Assembly: GCF_021922925.1 (NCBI RefSeq)
Contig: NZ_CP040786.1
Coordinates: 2,418,001 to 2,482,000 of the forward strand
Reading direction: 5' to 3'
Source of the DNA: Clavibacter phaseoli
Lineage (GTDB): Bacteria > Actinomycetota > Actinomycetes > Actinomycetales > Microbacteriaceae
DNA length: 64,000 bases
Part shown: positions 23,008 through 30,506 of the stretch, piece after piece
Numbering within the stretch: the stretch's first letter is position 1
How the letters are laid out: every line of letters begins with the position of its first letter
Notes under the pieces: generated by a model
The model's database searches: none
Seen by the model: the letters and a program-made list of their open reading frames with translations, nothing else
What the model was told of the DNA's origin: nothing
Program-made: the position numbers and the translations under genes

Positions 23008-23889
23008 GTGCTCGAAGTCCAGAACGTCACGCGATCGTTCGGGGACCGTCGCGTCCTCGACGACGTGTCCTTCACCGTGCGGCCGGGGAGGCTGACCGGC
23101 TTCGTCGGCGGCAACGGCGCCGGCAAGACCACCACCATGCGGATCATGCTCGGCGTGCTCACCGCCGACTCCGGCACCGTCTCGCTCAACGGCCGCGACC
23201 TCGGCACCTCGAGCCGCCGCACCTTCGGCTACATGCCCGAGGAGCGCGGCCTCTACCCGAAGATGAAGCTGCAGGAGCAGATCGTCTACCTCGGCCGCCT
23301 GCACGGCATGAGCGCCGCCGACGCGACCGCGAGCACCGAGCGCCTGCTCGAGCGGCTCAGCCTCGGCGAGCGCCGCAACGACCCCATCGAGTCGCTGTCG
23401 CTCGGCAACCAGCAGCGGGCGCAGATCGCCGCGAGCCTCGTGCACGACCCCGAGGTGCTCGTGCTCGACGAGCCGTTCTCGGGCCTCGACCCGATCGCGG
23501 TCGAGACCGTCCTCGGCGTGCTCACCGAGCGGGCCGCGCAGGGCGTGCCCGTGCTCTTCTCCTCGCACCAGCTCGACATCGTGGAGCGCCTCTGCGACGA
23601 CGTGGTCGTCATCGCCGAGGGCCGGATCCGCGCGTCCGGCGACCGCGAGGAGCTCCGCGACCAGCACAGCCGCCCCCTCACGGAGCTGCAGATCGCGGGC
23701 GACGGCGGCTGGGTGCGCGACGTGCCCGGCGTCGAGGTCGTCGAGTTCGACGGCGGCTACGTGCTCTTCGAGGCCGAGGAGGAGGCGCGCCAGCGCGTGC
23801 TCGCCGAGGCCGTCTCCCGCGGATCCGTCACGGGCTTCACCCGCCGCCGCCCCACCCTCAGCGAGATCTTCCAGGAGGTCGTCCAGTGA
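23008..23889 (+). CDS. ABC transporter ATP-binding protein, NatA-like
   Basis: Single-NBD ATPase of 293 aa. Walker A GGNGAGKTT, signature LSLGNQQRAQIA (LSLGN in place of LSGGQ, common in this family), Walker B VLVLDEPFSGLDP and the H-loop SSHQ are in order. The C-terminal extension (FEAEEEARQRVLAEAVSRGS) resembles the DUF4162 domain of NatA-type exporters. The GTG at 23008 was chosen because GAGGAGG lies 6 nt upstream; an in-frame upstream GTG would start inside the promoter. Its stop overlaps the permease start. The substrate is sodium or a lipophilic compound by family analogy only. Confidence 0.9.
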   Translation: MLEVQNVTRSFGDRRVLDDVSFTVRPGRLTGFVGGNGAGKTTTMRIMLGVLTADSGTVSLNGRDLGTSSRRTFGYMPEERGLYPKMKLQEQIVYLGRLHGMSAADATASTERLLERLSLGERRNDPIESLSLGNQQRAQIAASLVHDPEVLVLDEPFSGLDPIAVETVLGVLTERAAQGVPVLFSSHQLDIVERLCDDVVVIAEGRIRASGDREELRDQHSRPLTELQIAGDGGWVRDVPGVEVVEFDGGYVLFEAEEEARQRVLAEAVSRGSVTGFTRRRPTLSEIFQEVVQ

Positions 23890-25016
23890 GCACCACCAGC
23901 GTCACCCGACGGAGCACCGCCCCGTCCTTCGCCCAGTCCACGATGCTCGTGACGGGCCGCGAGGTGCGCATGCGCCTGCGCAGCAAGTCGTTCCTCATCA
24001 GCACCGGGATCCTGCTCGTCGGGATCCTCGTCTCCATCGTCGTCAGCGGCTTCCTCGCCGCGAACGGCGGCCCCGGCGACGGCGACACCACGCGCGTGGC
24101 CGTCGTCGGCACCGCCCAGCAGCAGGTCGCGCAGGCCTCGTCGCTCGAGGCCGTGCCCGCCGACAGCGTCGAGGACGCGCAGGCGATGGTGCGCGACGGC
24201 GACGTGGAGGCGGCCGTCGTCCCCGACACGCAGGCGGACTCCGACGGCGCCGTGCTCGTGATCGGCGACACCTCCGCGCCCGACGGCGTCGTCAGCGCCC
24301 TCACCGACACCCCGCGCGTCGAGCTCCTCGACGAGCCGACCACCAACCCGGGCGTCGCCTACCTCGTGGCGATCGCGTTCGGCCTCGTGTTCTTCATCTC
24401 CGCGCTGACGTTCGGGCAGATCATCGCCCAGAGCGTCGTGGAGGAGAAGCAGACCCGCGTGGTGGAGCTGCTCATGTCGACCATCCCCGTGCGGGCGCTG
24501 CTCGCGGGCAAGGTGCTCGGCAACAGCATCCTGGCGTTCACGCAGATCGCCCTCATCGCCCTGATGACGGGCGTCGGCCTCCTCGTGACCGAGCAGACCG
24601 CGCTGCTCGCGGTCGTCGGCCCGGCGGTGCTGTGGTTCGTCGTGTTCTTCCTGTTCGGGTTCGTGCTGCTCGCGTCGCTCTTCGCGGCCGCGGCCTCGCT
24701 CGTCTCCCGCCAGGAGGACGTGGGCGCCGTCACGGCGCCGGTCACGTACCTCGTGATGATCCCGTACTTCGCGGTCATCTTCTTCAACGACAACCCCGTG
24801 GTGATGACGATCATGTCGTACGTGCCGTTCTCGGCCCCGGTCGGGATGCCGATGCGGCTGTTCCTCGGCTCCGCGCAGTGGTGGGAGCCGCTCGTCTCGC
24901 TCGCCGTGCTCATCGCGACGACCGCCGTGGTGGTCGCCCTCGGATCCCGCATCTACAGCAACTCGCTGCTCCGCACCGGATCCCGCGTGAAGCTGAAGGA
25001 CGCGCTGAAGGGATGA
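23886..25016 (+). CDS. ABC transporter permease, NatB-like (ABC-2 type)
   Basis: Permease of 376 aa. One N-terminal helix (ISTGILLVGILVSIVVSGFL) is followed by an extracytoplasmic domain of about 120 residues rich in Asp/Ala/Val, then five or six helices. This is the topology of NatB and related ABC-2 exporters. VVEEKQTRVVELLMSTI is the coupling helix typical of this group. The GTG start overlaps the ATPase stop (GTGA at 23886-23889). The pair forms an exporter; whether it moves Na+, a drug or a peptide cannot be told. A strong hairpin follows. Confidence 0.9.
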   Translation: MSTTSVTRRSTAPSFAQSTMLVTGREVRMRLRSKSFLISTGILLVGILVSIVVSGFLAANGGPGDGDTTRVAVVGTAQQQVAQASSLEAVPADSVEDAQAMVRDGDVEAAVVPDTQADSDGAVLVIGDTSAPDGVVSALTDTPRVELLDEPTTNPGVAYLVAIAFGLVFFISALTFGQIIAQSVVEEKQTRVVELLMSTIPVRALLAGKVLGNSILAFTQIALIALMTGVGLLVTEQTALLAVVGPAVLWFVVFFLFGFVLLASLFAAAASLVSRQEDVGAVTAPVTYLVMIPYFAVIFFNDNPVVMTIMSYVPFSAPVGMPMRLFLGSAQWWEPLVSLAVLIATTAVVVALGSRIYSNSLLRTGSRVKLKDALKG

Positions 25017-25048
25017 CCCGCCCGCGCGACACCCTCGCGCTCCCGACG

Positions 25049-25087
25049 GCCCGGCCGCGTCCGCTCCCCCTGCGGATGCGGCCGGGC
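25049..25087 (+). terminator. terminator of the NatAB-type operon
   Basis: 16-bp stem with one G-T pair (25049-25064 with 25072-25087), 7-nt loop TCCCCCT. It ends 5 bp before the -10 of the next gene. Confidence 0.75.
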
Positions 25088-25092
25088 GCCGC

Positions 25093-25098
25093 TACGGT
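25093..25098 (+). promoter_or_regulatory. -10 box TACGGT, leaderless start at 25105
   Basis: TACGGT ends 6 nt before the ATG at 25105, with no Shine-Dalgarno sequence. It lies immediately downstream of the preceding terminator. Confidence 0.55.
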
Positions 25099-25104
25099 CG
25101 ACGC

Positions 25105-25545
25105 ATGACCGATGCGACGCCGCCCGGATCCCGCACGCCGCTCGAGCTGCCGCTGTACGGCGCATCGTGGAGCGAAGCGATGCGGAGGTTCTTCCTCAAG
25201 TACTCGACGTTCCGCGGGCGCGCGAGCCGGAGCGAGTTCTGGTGGTGGGCGCTCACGGCGTTCGTCGCCACGTCCGCGCTCCGGACCCTGAGCGACCTGA
25301 ACACCGACCGCGATCCACTCGGTCCGTTCGACGCGGTGATGATCTCGGACCCGTGGGGCGCCGTCCTCGGCGTGCTCCAGCTGGCGGTGTTCATCCCGTC
25401 GTTCGCCGTCTCCTGGCGTCGGCTGCACGACGTCGACCGCAGCGGCACGTGGACGTTCATCAACTTCATTCCGATCCTCGGGACGATCGTCTACGTGATC
25501 ATGACGGCCGGCCGACCCCGCCCCGCCGGCGCGCGCTTCGACTGA
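25105..25545 (+). CDS. DUF805-family membrane protein
   Basis: Membrane protein of 146 aa with the DUF805 pattern: WSEAMRRFFLKYSTFRGRASRSEFWWW before TM1, SWRRLHDVDRSGTW between helices, and a hydrophobic C-terminal hairpin (INFIPILGTIVYVIMTAG). Three or four transmembrane segments are present. The family has no established biochemical role. It is followed after 5 bp by a lipoprotein gene on the same strand, so the two are probably cotranscribed from the leaderless promoter at 25093. Confidence 0.88.
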   Translation: MTDATPPGSRTPLELPLYGASWSEAMRRFFLKYSTFRGRASRSEFWWWALTAFVATSALRTLSDLNTDRDPLGPFDAVMISDPWGAVLGVLQLAVFIPSFAVSWRRLHDVDRSGTWTFINFIPILGTIVYVIMTAGRPRPAGARFD

Positions 25546-25550
25546 CGCCC

Positions 25551-26092
25551 GTGATCCGCACCAGCCGCCGCGTCCTGCCCGTCGCGATCGCCGCCGTCCT
25601 CGCCGCCGCCGCGCTCAGCGGGTGCTCTCCGCAGCAGGTCGCCGACCTCCTCCACCGCGGGGAGACGCGCGACGCGACCGGCGAGATCACCGAGGGCGGC
25701 ACGACCGACGTCTTCACGCTGCGCGAGGGCGACTGCCTCGACGACCCGTCGATGCTCGCGCACGCCCAGGGCGACGAGTCGGAGTCCGGTCCGGTGACCG
25801 AGGTGCGCACGCTCCCCTGCACCGAGCCGCACGACTTCGAGGTGTTCCGGAACGTGACGCTGTCCGGCGGCGACGACTACCGGGCGCCGACCCGGTCTAC
25901 GAGGAGGCCGACGCGCTGTGCGGCGACGCCTTCGAGGACTACGTCGAGGCCGCCTACGACGACTCGATCTACGACTACGTGGAGTACACGCCCACGGCCG
26001 ACGGGTGGGTGACGGGCGACCGCATCGCGAACTGCCTCATCGGGGATCCCGCGGGCAAGACCGTCGGCTCGCTCGCCGGCATCGGGCGTTAG
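25551..26092 (+). pseudogene. septum-formation-type lipoprotein gene with a frameshift
   Basis: A GTG start gives a lipoprotein signal (lipobox LSGC) and a domain with REGDCLDDP and LPCTEPHDFEVF, the cysteine-bearing pattern of actinobacterial septum-formation domains. At about 25879-25883 the frame breaks. The reading frame from the start runs on into an Arg/Thr-rich nonsense tail to 26012, while the expected continuation PVYEEADALCGDAFEDY to NCLIGDP lies in the +2 frame and ends at 26092. Restoring one C in TACCGGGCG (to TACCCGGGCG) would rejoin both into 180 codons. The downstream half has normal codon use, so the loss is recent or a sequencing error. Confidence 0.8.
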
Positions 26093-26099
26093 AGGCGGA

Positions 26100-26131
26100 G
26101 TCCGCCCGGCCGTCGTGGCGGCCGGGCGGAC
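26100..26131. terminator. bidirectional terminator hairpin
   Basis: Perfect 13-bp stem (26100-26112 with 26119-26131), 6-nt loop TCGTGG, between the convergent lipoprotein and Asp23 genes. Confidence 0.8.
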
Positions 26132-26145
26132 GGGTGGGGGATCGG

Positions 26146-27096
26146 CTAGGCGCGGTCGGCCTCGTCGTCGCCGCGGGTGCTCGCGGCGCCGTCGACCTCC
26201 ACGCGGTCGCCCTGCACCTCGACCGTCGCGGGGCCGTCGACCTCCACGCGGGTGGTGCCGTCGCCGTGGCCATCGACGACGACGGTGACGTCAGGCGACG
26301 CGAGTCCGGCGGGCTGCTCCGCATAGGTGTCGAAGTCGGCCGCGTCGTCGGCGCGATCGGCGCGGTCGTCGCGCTCCTCGGCCGCCTCGCGGGTCTCCTC
26401 GACGTCCGCCTTCGCGGAGTCGGCGAGCACGGCCCCCGCGGCCTTCGCCCGGTCGGCCACCTCGGAGCCGATCTCCCTGGCCGTGTCGGCGGCGCGCGAT
26501 CCGGCGTCCTGCGCGCGGGCGGCGGCGTCGGCGGAGGCGTCCTGGATCCGGTCCCCGGCGTCGCGGGCACGGTCGGCGGCCTCGGCTCCCGCGGCCTTCG
26601 CCCTGTCGAGCCCCTCGGATCCGGCCGCCTTGGCCTTCGCGAGCGCGTCCGATCCCGCGCCCTTCGCCTTCTCGAGCGCGGCGCCCGCGGGCGACTGCTC
26701 GTCGTCGAACGGTCCATGCACGTCGGTCACGCGGATGTTGACGCGCACCGCGCCGGGCGCGATCTGCCGGGCGGCGCGGGCCACCTGCTCGCGCGTCTCG
26801 TCGACGACGTCCTGCACGGGCGTCGGGTACTCGACCACGAGGTCGATGTCGATCACGGTGCCGCCGGCCTCCTCGGAGACCGTGACGCCGGGTCCGGTGC
26901 TCGTGCCGCGGATCGCCCGCGACGCCGCGTCGAGCGCCCGCGCGGCCGAGCCGCCGAGGTGGTGCACGCCCGTGACGCCCGCGGCGGTCTCGGCCGCGGC
27001 GACGCCGATGCGGTGCGCGGCCGTCTCCCCCTCCGGGTGCGCGGCGTCGATGCCGGTCAGGTCGATGGGACGGATGGCGGGTGCGGCGTCGTTCAC
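26146..27096 (-). CDS. Asp23/Gls24 family protein with LEA-like repeat region
   Basis: Protein of 316 aa. The N-terminal domain (about residues 20-130) is Asp23/Gls24: VTGVHHLGGSAARAL and IDIDLVVEYPTPVQDVVDETREQVARA lead to VRVNIRVTDVHGP. Residues about 130-245 are an Ala/Lys/Asp/Glu-rich amphipathic region with repeated AKAAGSE and DRAKAAG units, like late-embryogenesis-abundant or stress-protective helices. The tail reads VDGHGDGTTRVEVDGPATVEV, a repeated acidic beta-like motif. The GTG start has AAGGAG 9 nt upstream. Asp23 proteins act in envelope stress and can form membrane-associated networks; the fusion to a long repeat helix is noteworthy. Confidence 0.87.
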   Translation of the reverse strand: MNDAAPAIRPIDLTGIDAAHPEGETAAHRIGVAAAETAAGVTGVHHLGGSAARALDAASRAIRGTSTGPGVTVSEEAGGTVIDIDLVVEYPTPVQDVVDETREQVARAARQIAPGAVRVNIRVTDVHGPFDDEQSPAGAALEKAKGAGSDALAKAKAAGSEGLDRAKAAGAEAADRARDAGDRIQDASADAAARAQDAGSRAADTAREIGSEVADRAKAAGAVLADSAKADVEETREAAEERDDRADRADDAADFDTYAEQPAGLASPDVTVVVDGHGDGTTRVEVDGPATVEVQGDRVEVDGAASTRGDDEADRA

Positions 27097-27169
27097 GGCG
27101 GTGCTCCTTCGGTGGTGCGGATGCGGGGTGGGTGCGCGGGGTGCGCGAGACGCGGGCGGGCGCGGTCGA

Positions 27170-27988
27170 TCAGGCGGGGACGTCGGCGGCGCGGGTCAGC
27201 GCGCGGTGCGCGAGCCCGGCGATCGCGGCGCCGACCAGCGGCGCGACGATGAACGCCCACACCTGCCCGAGCGCGACGGGTCCGCCGTAGATCGCGGCCG
27301 CGATGGAGCGGGCCGGGTTCACGGAGGTGTTGCTGACCGGGATGCTGATGAGGTGGATCAGGGTGAGCGTCAGCCCGATGACGATCGGCGCGACGGCCGC
27401 GTACGCCTTCTGGCCGGTGACGGCGAGGATCACGGTGACGAAGACCGCGGTGAGGATCACCTCGGTGAGCAGGACGGCGGCGAGGCCGAAGCCGCCGGGC
27501 GATGCGTCGCCGTAGCCGTTCGACGCGAAGCCCGCGTCCCGGGCCGCGGCGAGGTACCCGGCGGGGCCGTCGGCGGCGATGAGGGCGAGGGCGCTGGAGG
27601 CGAGGATCCCGCCGACGAGCTGCGCGATCACGTAGCCGGGCACCTCGCGCCAGCCGATGCGGCCGGCGAACGCGAGGCCGACGGAGACGGCGGGGTTGAA
27701 GTGGCCGCCGGATATCCCGCCGACCGCGGCGACGCCCGCCATGACGGTGAGGCCGAACGCGAGCGCGACGCCGAGGAAGCCGACGCCCGTGGCGTTGCCG
27801 TCGTCGGGGAACGCGGACGCGTACAGCGCGGTGCCGACGCCGCCGAACACGAGGAGGAAGGTGCCGAACGCCTCGGCGCCCCAGCGCGCGGCGGCCGACG
27901 GGCGGTGCGCGGCGGATGCCGCCTTCTGGCCGCGGCCCTGCGCGGGGGTGTCGCGGGGCGCCCTCGCGGCGGTGCTCGACTTGCTCAT
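27170..27988 (-). CDS. aqpZ: aquaporin Z-type water channel
   Basis: Major intrinsic protein of 272 aa with six helices and both half-helix pore motifs, NPA in SGGHFNPAVSVG and NPA in NTSVNPARSIA. The Arg after the second NPA (ar/R position) and the His in the first loop fit an aquaporin rather than a glycerol facilitator. The roughly 35-residue basic N-terminus is longer than E. coli AqpZ. AGAGGAC precedes the ATG. It sits between two Asp23-family genes on the same strand, which suggests a joint osmotic/envelope-stress response. An 18-bp tandem repeat lies just upstream. Confidence 0.94.
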   Translation of the reverse strand: MSKSSTAARAPRDTPAQGRGQKAASAAHRPSAAARWGAEAFGTFLLVFGGVGTALYASAFPDDGNATGVGFLGVALAFGLTVMAGVAAVGGISGGHFNPAVSVGLAFAGRIGWREVPGYVIAQLVGGILASSALALIAADGPAGYLAAARDAGFASNGYGDASPGGFGLAAVLLTEVILTAVFVTVILAVTGQKAYAAVAPIVIGLTLTLIHLISIPVSNTSVNPARSIAAAIYGGPVALGQVWAFIVAPLVGAAIAGLAHRALTRAADVPA

Positions 27989-28020
27989 CGGTGCGTGTCC
28001 TCTGTGGTGCTGGCGGTGGT

Positions 28021-28056
28021 GCGGATGCTGGTGGCGGTGCGGATGCTGGTGGCGGT
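28021..28056. repeat. two tandem 18-bp repeats upstream of aqpZ
   Basis: GCGGATGCTGGTGGCGGT occurs twice back to back (28021-28038 and 28039-28056). Partial degenerate copies flank it (GTGGTGCTGGCGGTGGT before, GGGGATGCGGAGGGTGGT after). It lies 33-68 bp before the aqpZ ATG, in the leader or promoter region. Confidence 0.75.
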
Positions 28057-28109
28057 GGGGATGCGGAGGGTGGTGCGGGTCGCGCGGGACGGGACGCCCC
28101 GCGCACGGC

Positions 28110-28138
28110 GACGGGACCGGGGCGTACCCGGTCCCGTC
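28110..28138 (-). terminator. terminator of the 28152-28601 Asp23 gene
   Basis: Perfect 12-bp stem (28110-28121 with 28127-28138) and 5-nt loop, 13 bp after the stop on the minus strand. Confidence 0.75.
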
Positions 28139-28151
28139 CGCGCGGGCGGTG

Positions 28152-28601
28152 CTACTGGACGCGGCTCTTCGAGTCGTCGTCGTCGTCCTTGTCGTCCGAC
28201 GGGATGTGCACGTCGGAGACGGTGACGTTGACCTCGGTGACGTCCATGCCGACGACCTGCGAGATCGCGTCGGTGACGGACTCGCGGATCCGGTCGGCGA
28301 GGTCCTGCAGCGCGACGGGGTACTCGGCGACGACGACGATGTCCGCGGCGACCTGCTTCTCGCCGACCTCGACGGAGATGCCCTGGCCGCGGTCCTGCTG
28401 GCCGATGACGTTGCGGATCGCGCCGACGGCACGGGCCGCGCCGTTGCCGAGGTCGTGGACGCCGGCCACCTGGCGGGCCGCGATGCCGGCGACCTTCTCG
28501 ACGACGCCGTCGGCGATCGTGTTCTTGCCGGCAGCCGAGTCGGCGGGGGTGTGCTTCGCGGCGGCGCGGCTGGAGGCGGTGGCGGGGGTGACGTCGGTCA
28601 T
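28152..28601 (-). CDS. Asp23/Gls24 family envelope stress response protein
   Basis: Protein of 149 aa, nearly all one Asp23 domain: IADGVVEKVAGIAARQVAGV, then VAADIVVVAEYPVALQDLADRI and DVTEVNVTVSDVHIP. A poly-Asp/Ser tail (DDKDDDDDSKSRVQ) follows. It is the closest of the local paralogues to staphylococcal Asp23 in architecture. AGGAGCACCAC precedes the ATG. It is divergent from the sigma-factor operon, whose second gene is also Asp23-like, so it is a likely member of the sigma factor's regulon. A terminator separates it from aqpZ. Confidence 0.9.
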   Translation of the reverse strand: MTDVTPATASSRAAAKHTPADSAAGKNTIADGVVEKVAGIAARQVAGVHDLGNGAARAVGAIRNVIGQQDRGQGISVEVGEKQVAADIVVVAEYPVALQDLADRIRESVTDAISQVVGMDVTEVNVTVSDVHIPSDDKDDDDDSKSRVQ

Positions 28602-28648
28602 GTGGTGCTCCTGTGGTGGATGGGTCGCGCTCCCGTGAGGGACCGCGA

Positions 28649-28668
28649 TGCCGGCTGGATCACCGGCA
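28649..28668. promoter_or_regulatory. inverted repeat in the Asp23/sigma divergent region
   Basis: TGCCGG-N8-CCGGCA (28649-28668) is a perfect 6-bp inverted repeat in the 216-bp region between the divergent Asp23 and sigma genes. CAAGGAGACG follows. It could be a regulator site or a small leader hairpin. Confidence 0.35.
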
Positions 28669-28817
28669 CGTCAAGGAGACGGGCCGGGCACCCGGCTCGT
28701 CCCGGACGTCCAGCGTTCCTCCAGGCGGGAGCGACCGGGCTTCGCTCCGCGGCCACCGGGCGGCATCCCGCGTGCGCTTTCCGGCCATGCGGCCGGAGGC
28801 CCCCGCGGCCGTCGGGC

Positions 28818-29441
28818 ATGCTCGGTCCGGGGCGCGGCCGGCACACCTGCCGCGGACGACGAGACCGGCTGGAGGCGATCATCGGCACCGACGAGGATCC
28901 GCTCCTCCACGCCGCCGACGCCACCCTCGCGTCGCGCGCGGCCGACGGCGACGTGCAGGCGTTCGCGCAGCTGGCCCGACGCCACGGACCGCTCATGCGC
29001 GTGTACGCGGCGCGCATCCTCGGCTCCGACATCGAGTCCGACGACGTCGTGCAGGAGTCCTTCCTCACGGGCTGGCGCCGGCTCGGCGAGCTCGAGAGCC
29101 CCGCGGGCGTCCGCTCGTGGCTGATCCGCATCGTCACCCACAAGGCCATCGACCGGATCCGCGTCCGCCGCCACCACGACGATATCGACGACTGGGATCC
29201 GGCGGCGCCCGCCGCGCGCGGCCCCGAGCGCATCGTCGAGACCCGGCTCCAGCTCGACGCCGTGTGGGACGCTGTCGGCAGGCTGCCGGACGACCAGCGG
29301 AGGTGCTGGCTCCTCCGGGAGACGGCGGACCTCAGCTACCAGGAGATCGCGGACGAGCTCGACCTCCCCCTCTCCACCGTGCGCGGCCTGCTGGCCCGGG
29401 CGCGGCGGTCCCTGCTCCGCGAACTGGAGGCATGGCGATGA
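28818..29441 (+). CDS. ECF-type RNA polymerase sigma factor
   Basis: Sigma-70 family factor of 207 aa with only regions 2 and 4. Region 2 spans LASRAADGDVQAFAQLARRH to SDDVVQESFLTGWRRL and region 4 is LPDDQRRCWLLRETADLSYQ with EIADELDLPLSTVRGLLARAR. The ATG at 28818 is the only ordinary start upstream of region 2, but its first 15 residues (Arg/Gly-rich) look non-homologous and it lacks an SD. A later unusual start near 28880, after CTGGAGG, is possible. The stop overlaps the next gene (ATGA at 29438-29441), which probably encodes its anti-sigma partner. Confidence 0.88.
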   Translation: MLGPGRGRHTCRGRRDRLEAIIGTDEDPLLHAADATLASRAADGDVQAFAQLARRHGPLMRVYAARILGSDIESDDVVQESFLTGWRRLGELESPAGVRSWLIRIVTHKAIDRIRVRRHHDDIDDWDPAAPAARGPERIVETRLQLDAVWDAVGRLPDDQRRCWLLRETADLSYQEIADELDLPLSTVRGLLARARRSLLRELEAWR

Positions 29442-30103
29442 CCGACACCTCGGGCACGCGCCCGGATCCGCCCGACGACGGCGCTGCCCACGACGACGAC
29501 GTCGCGGACCTGGTCGACGGCCGCACCATGGAGGAGCTCGCCGACTACCTCGACCGCGGACGCACGCCGGCCGACCCCGCCATCGAGGGATCCGCCGCCT
29601 GCCGCCTCGCCCTCGCCAACCTGACCCGCCTCTCCGAACTCTCCGCCTCCGGCCTCCGCCGCGAGGCCGACGGCGATCCCGACCGCGACGCCGCGTGGAT
29701 CTCCGGCCTCCTCGACACCATCGGCGCCGAGGTGCGCTCGGGCCGCGACGTGCCGATCAGCCACCCGGATCCGACGCTGCGCCTCACCATCACGGAGGCG
29801 GCCGTCCGCGGCATCGTGCGCCGCGCGGGCGACAGCATGGGCGGCGTGATCATGGGCCGCTGCGTCCTCGACGGCGACGTGGCGACGCCGGGCGCGGTGA
29901 TCCGCGTCGACGTGACGTGCGCGCTCGAGTTCCCGCTGTCCGTCGCCGGGGTCGCCGACCGGCTGCGCGCCCGGATCCGCGCGGCGCTCGCCCGGCACAC
30001 CGAGCTGACCGTGGGCGGGATCGACGTGACCGTGGACGACATCCGGCCGCCGGGCGACCCCGACGCGGCTCCCGCCGCCCCGCCCGAGGAGGACCGCCCG
30101 TGA
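29438..30103 (+). CDS. probable anti-sigma/Asp23 fusion protein
   Basis: Protein of 221 aa in two parts. Residues 1-75 contain MEELADYLDRGRTPADPAIE and ACRLALANLTRLSEL, which resemble the helical anti-sigma domain (LSAYLDG... CRARLAEL) of zinc-anti-sigma factors but without the HxxxCxxC metal site. Residues about 100-205 are an Asp23-like domain: LRLTITEAAVRGIVRR, VIRVDVTCALEFPLSVAGVADRL and TVGGIDVTVDDIRPP. There is no transmembrane helix. It overlaps the sigma gene by 4 bp, the usual place for an anti-sigma factor. The anti-sigma role is inference; the Asp23 half is well supported. Confidence 0.75.
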   Translation: MTDTSGTRPDPPDDGAAHDDDVADLVDGRTMEELADYLDRGRTPADPAIEGSAACRLALANLTRLSELSASGLRREADGDPDRDAAWISGLLDTIGAEVRSGRDVPISHPDPTLRLTITEAAVRGIVRRAGDSMGGVIMGRCVLDGDVATPGAVIRVDVTCALEFPLSVAGVADRLRARIRAALARHTELTVGGIDVTVDDIRPPGDPDAAPAAPPEEDRP

Positions 30104-30447
30104 CCGACGACGCCGACCTCTCGCGCCGCCTCACCGCCGCCGTCCGCGCGGTCGACGGCGTGACGGGCGTGTACCCCGCGCAGCCCCCGCTCGAGGCCGC
30201 CGCCATCGCGATCGCCGGCCGGCTGCGCCTCGAGGCTCCCGACGTGCTCGTCGACGTCGACCGCCGGGAGGGATCCGTCACCGTCGCGACCCACGTCGCG
30301 ACGGCCGCCGACCGCCCCGCCGCGGACGTGATCCGCGCGGTCGGCGAGCGCGTCCGCGAGCTCCTCGACGCCGAGCCCGGCCTCGGCGCCACGGCCCTCG
30401 TGCGCGTCACCTGCCGCCTGGTCGAGGAGGGCGCGCCTCCCGCCTGA
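30100..30447 (+). CDS. small divergent Asp23-like protein
   Basis: Protein of 115 aa, third gene of the sigma operon; its GTG overlaps the previous stop (GTGA at 30100-30103). The opening RRLTAAVRAVDGVTGVYP and the strand-helix-strand segment VTVATHVATAADRPAADVIRAVGERVRELL to LVRVTCRLVEE follow the Asp23 pattern, although similarity is weak. No signal peptide or membrane segment is present. Its position suggests a component or modulator of the same envelope-stress complex; no function is established. Confidence 0.7.
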   Translation: MTDDADLSRRLTAAVRAVDGVTGVYPAQPPLEAAAIAIAGRLRLEAPDVLVDVDRREGSVTVATHVATAADRPAADVIRAVGERVRELLDAEPGLGATALVRVTCRLVEEGAPPA

Positions 30448-30494
30448 CCCGGCCGGCGCCTCCTCCCGCCCGGACGCATGTCGCACCCCCGGCC

Positions 30495-30500
30495 TAGGGT
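30495..30500 (+). promoter_or_regulatory. -10 box TAGGGT, leaderless start at 30507
   Basis: TAGGGT ends 6 nt before the ATG at 30507, with no Shine-Dalgarno sequence. Confidence 0.6.
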
Positions 30501-30506
30501 GAGCCC

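Noticed and set aside
28021..28056. Tandem repeats as a possible CRISPR array
   Set aside because: The repeats are directly adjacent, with no spacers, only two exact copies and no cas genes.
28875..28890. Non-standard ATC or CTG start for the sigma factor after CTGGAGG
   Set aside because: The SD-like spacing is attractive, but ATC starts are very rare and CTG is part of the SD itself. The ATG at 28818 was kept with a note of doubt.
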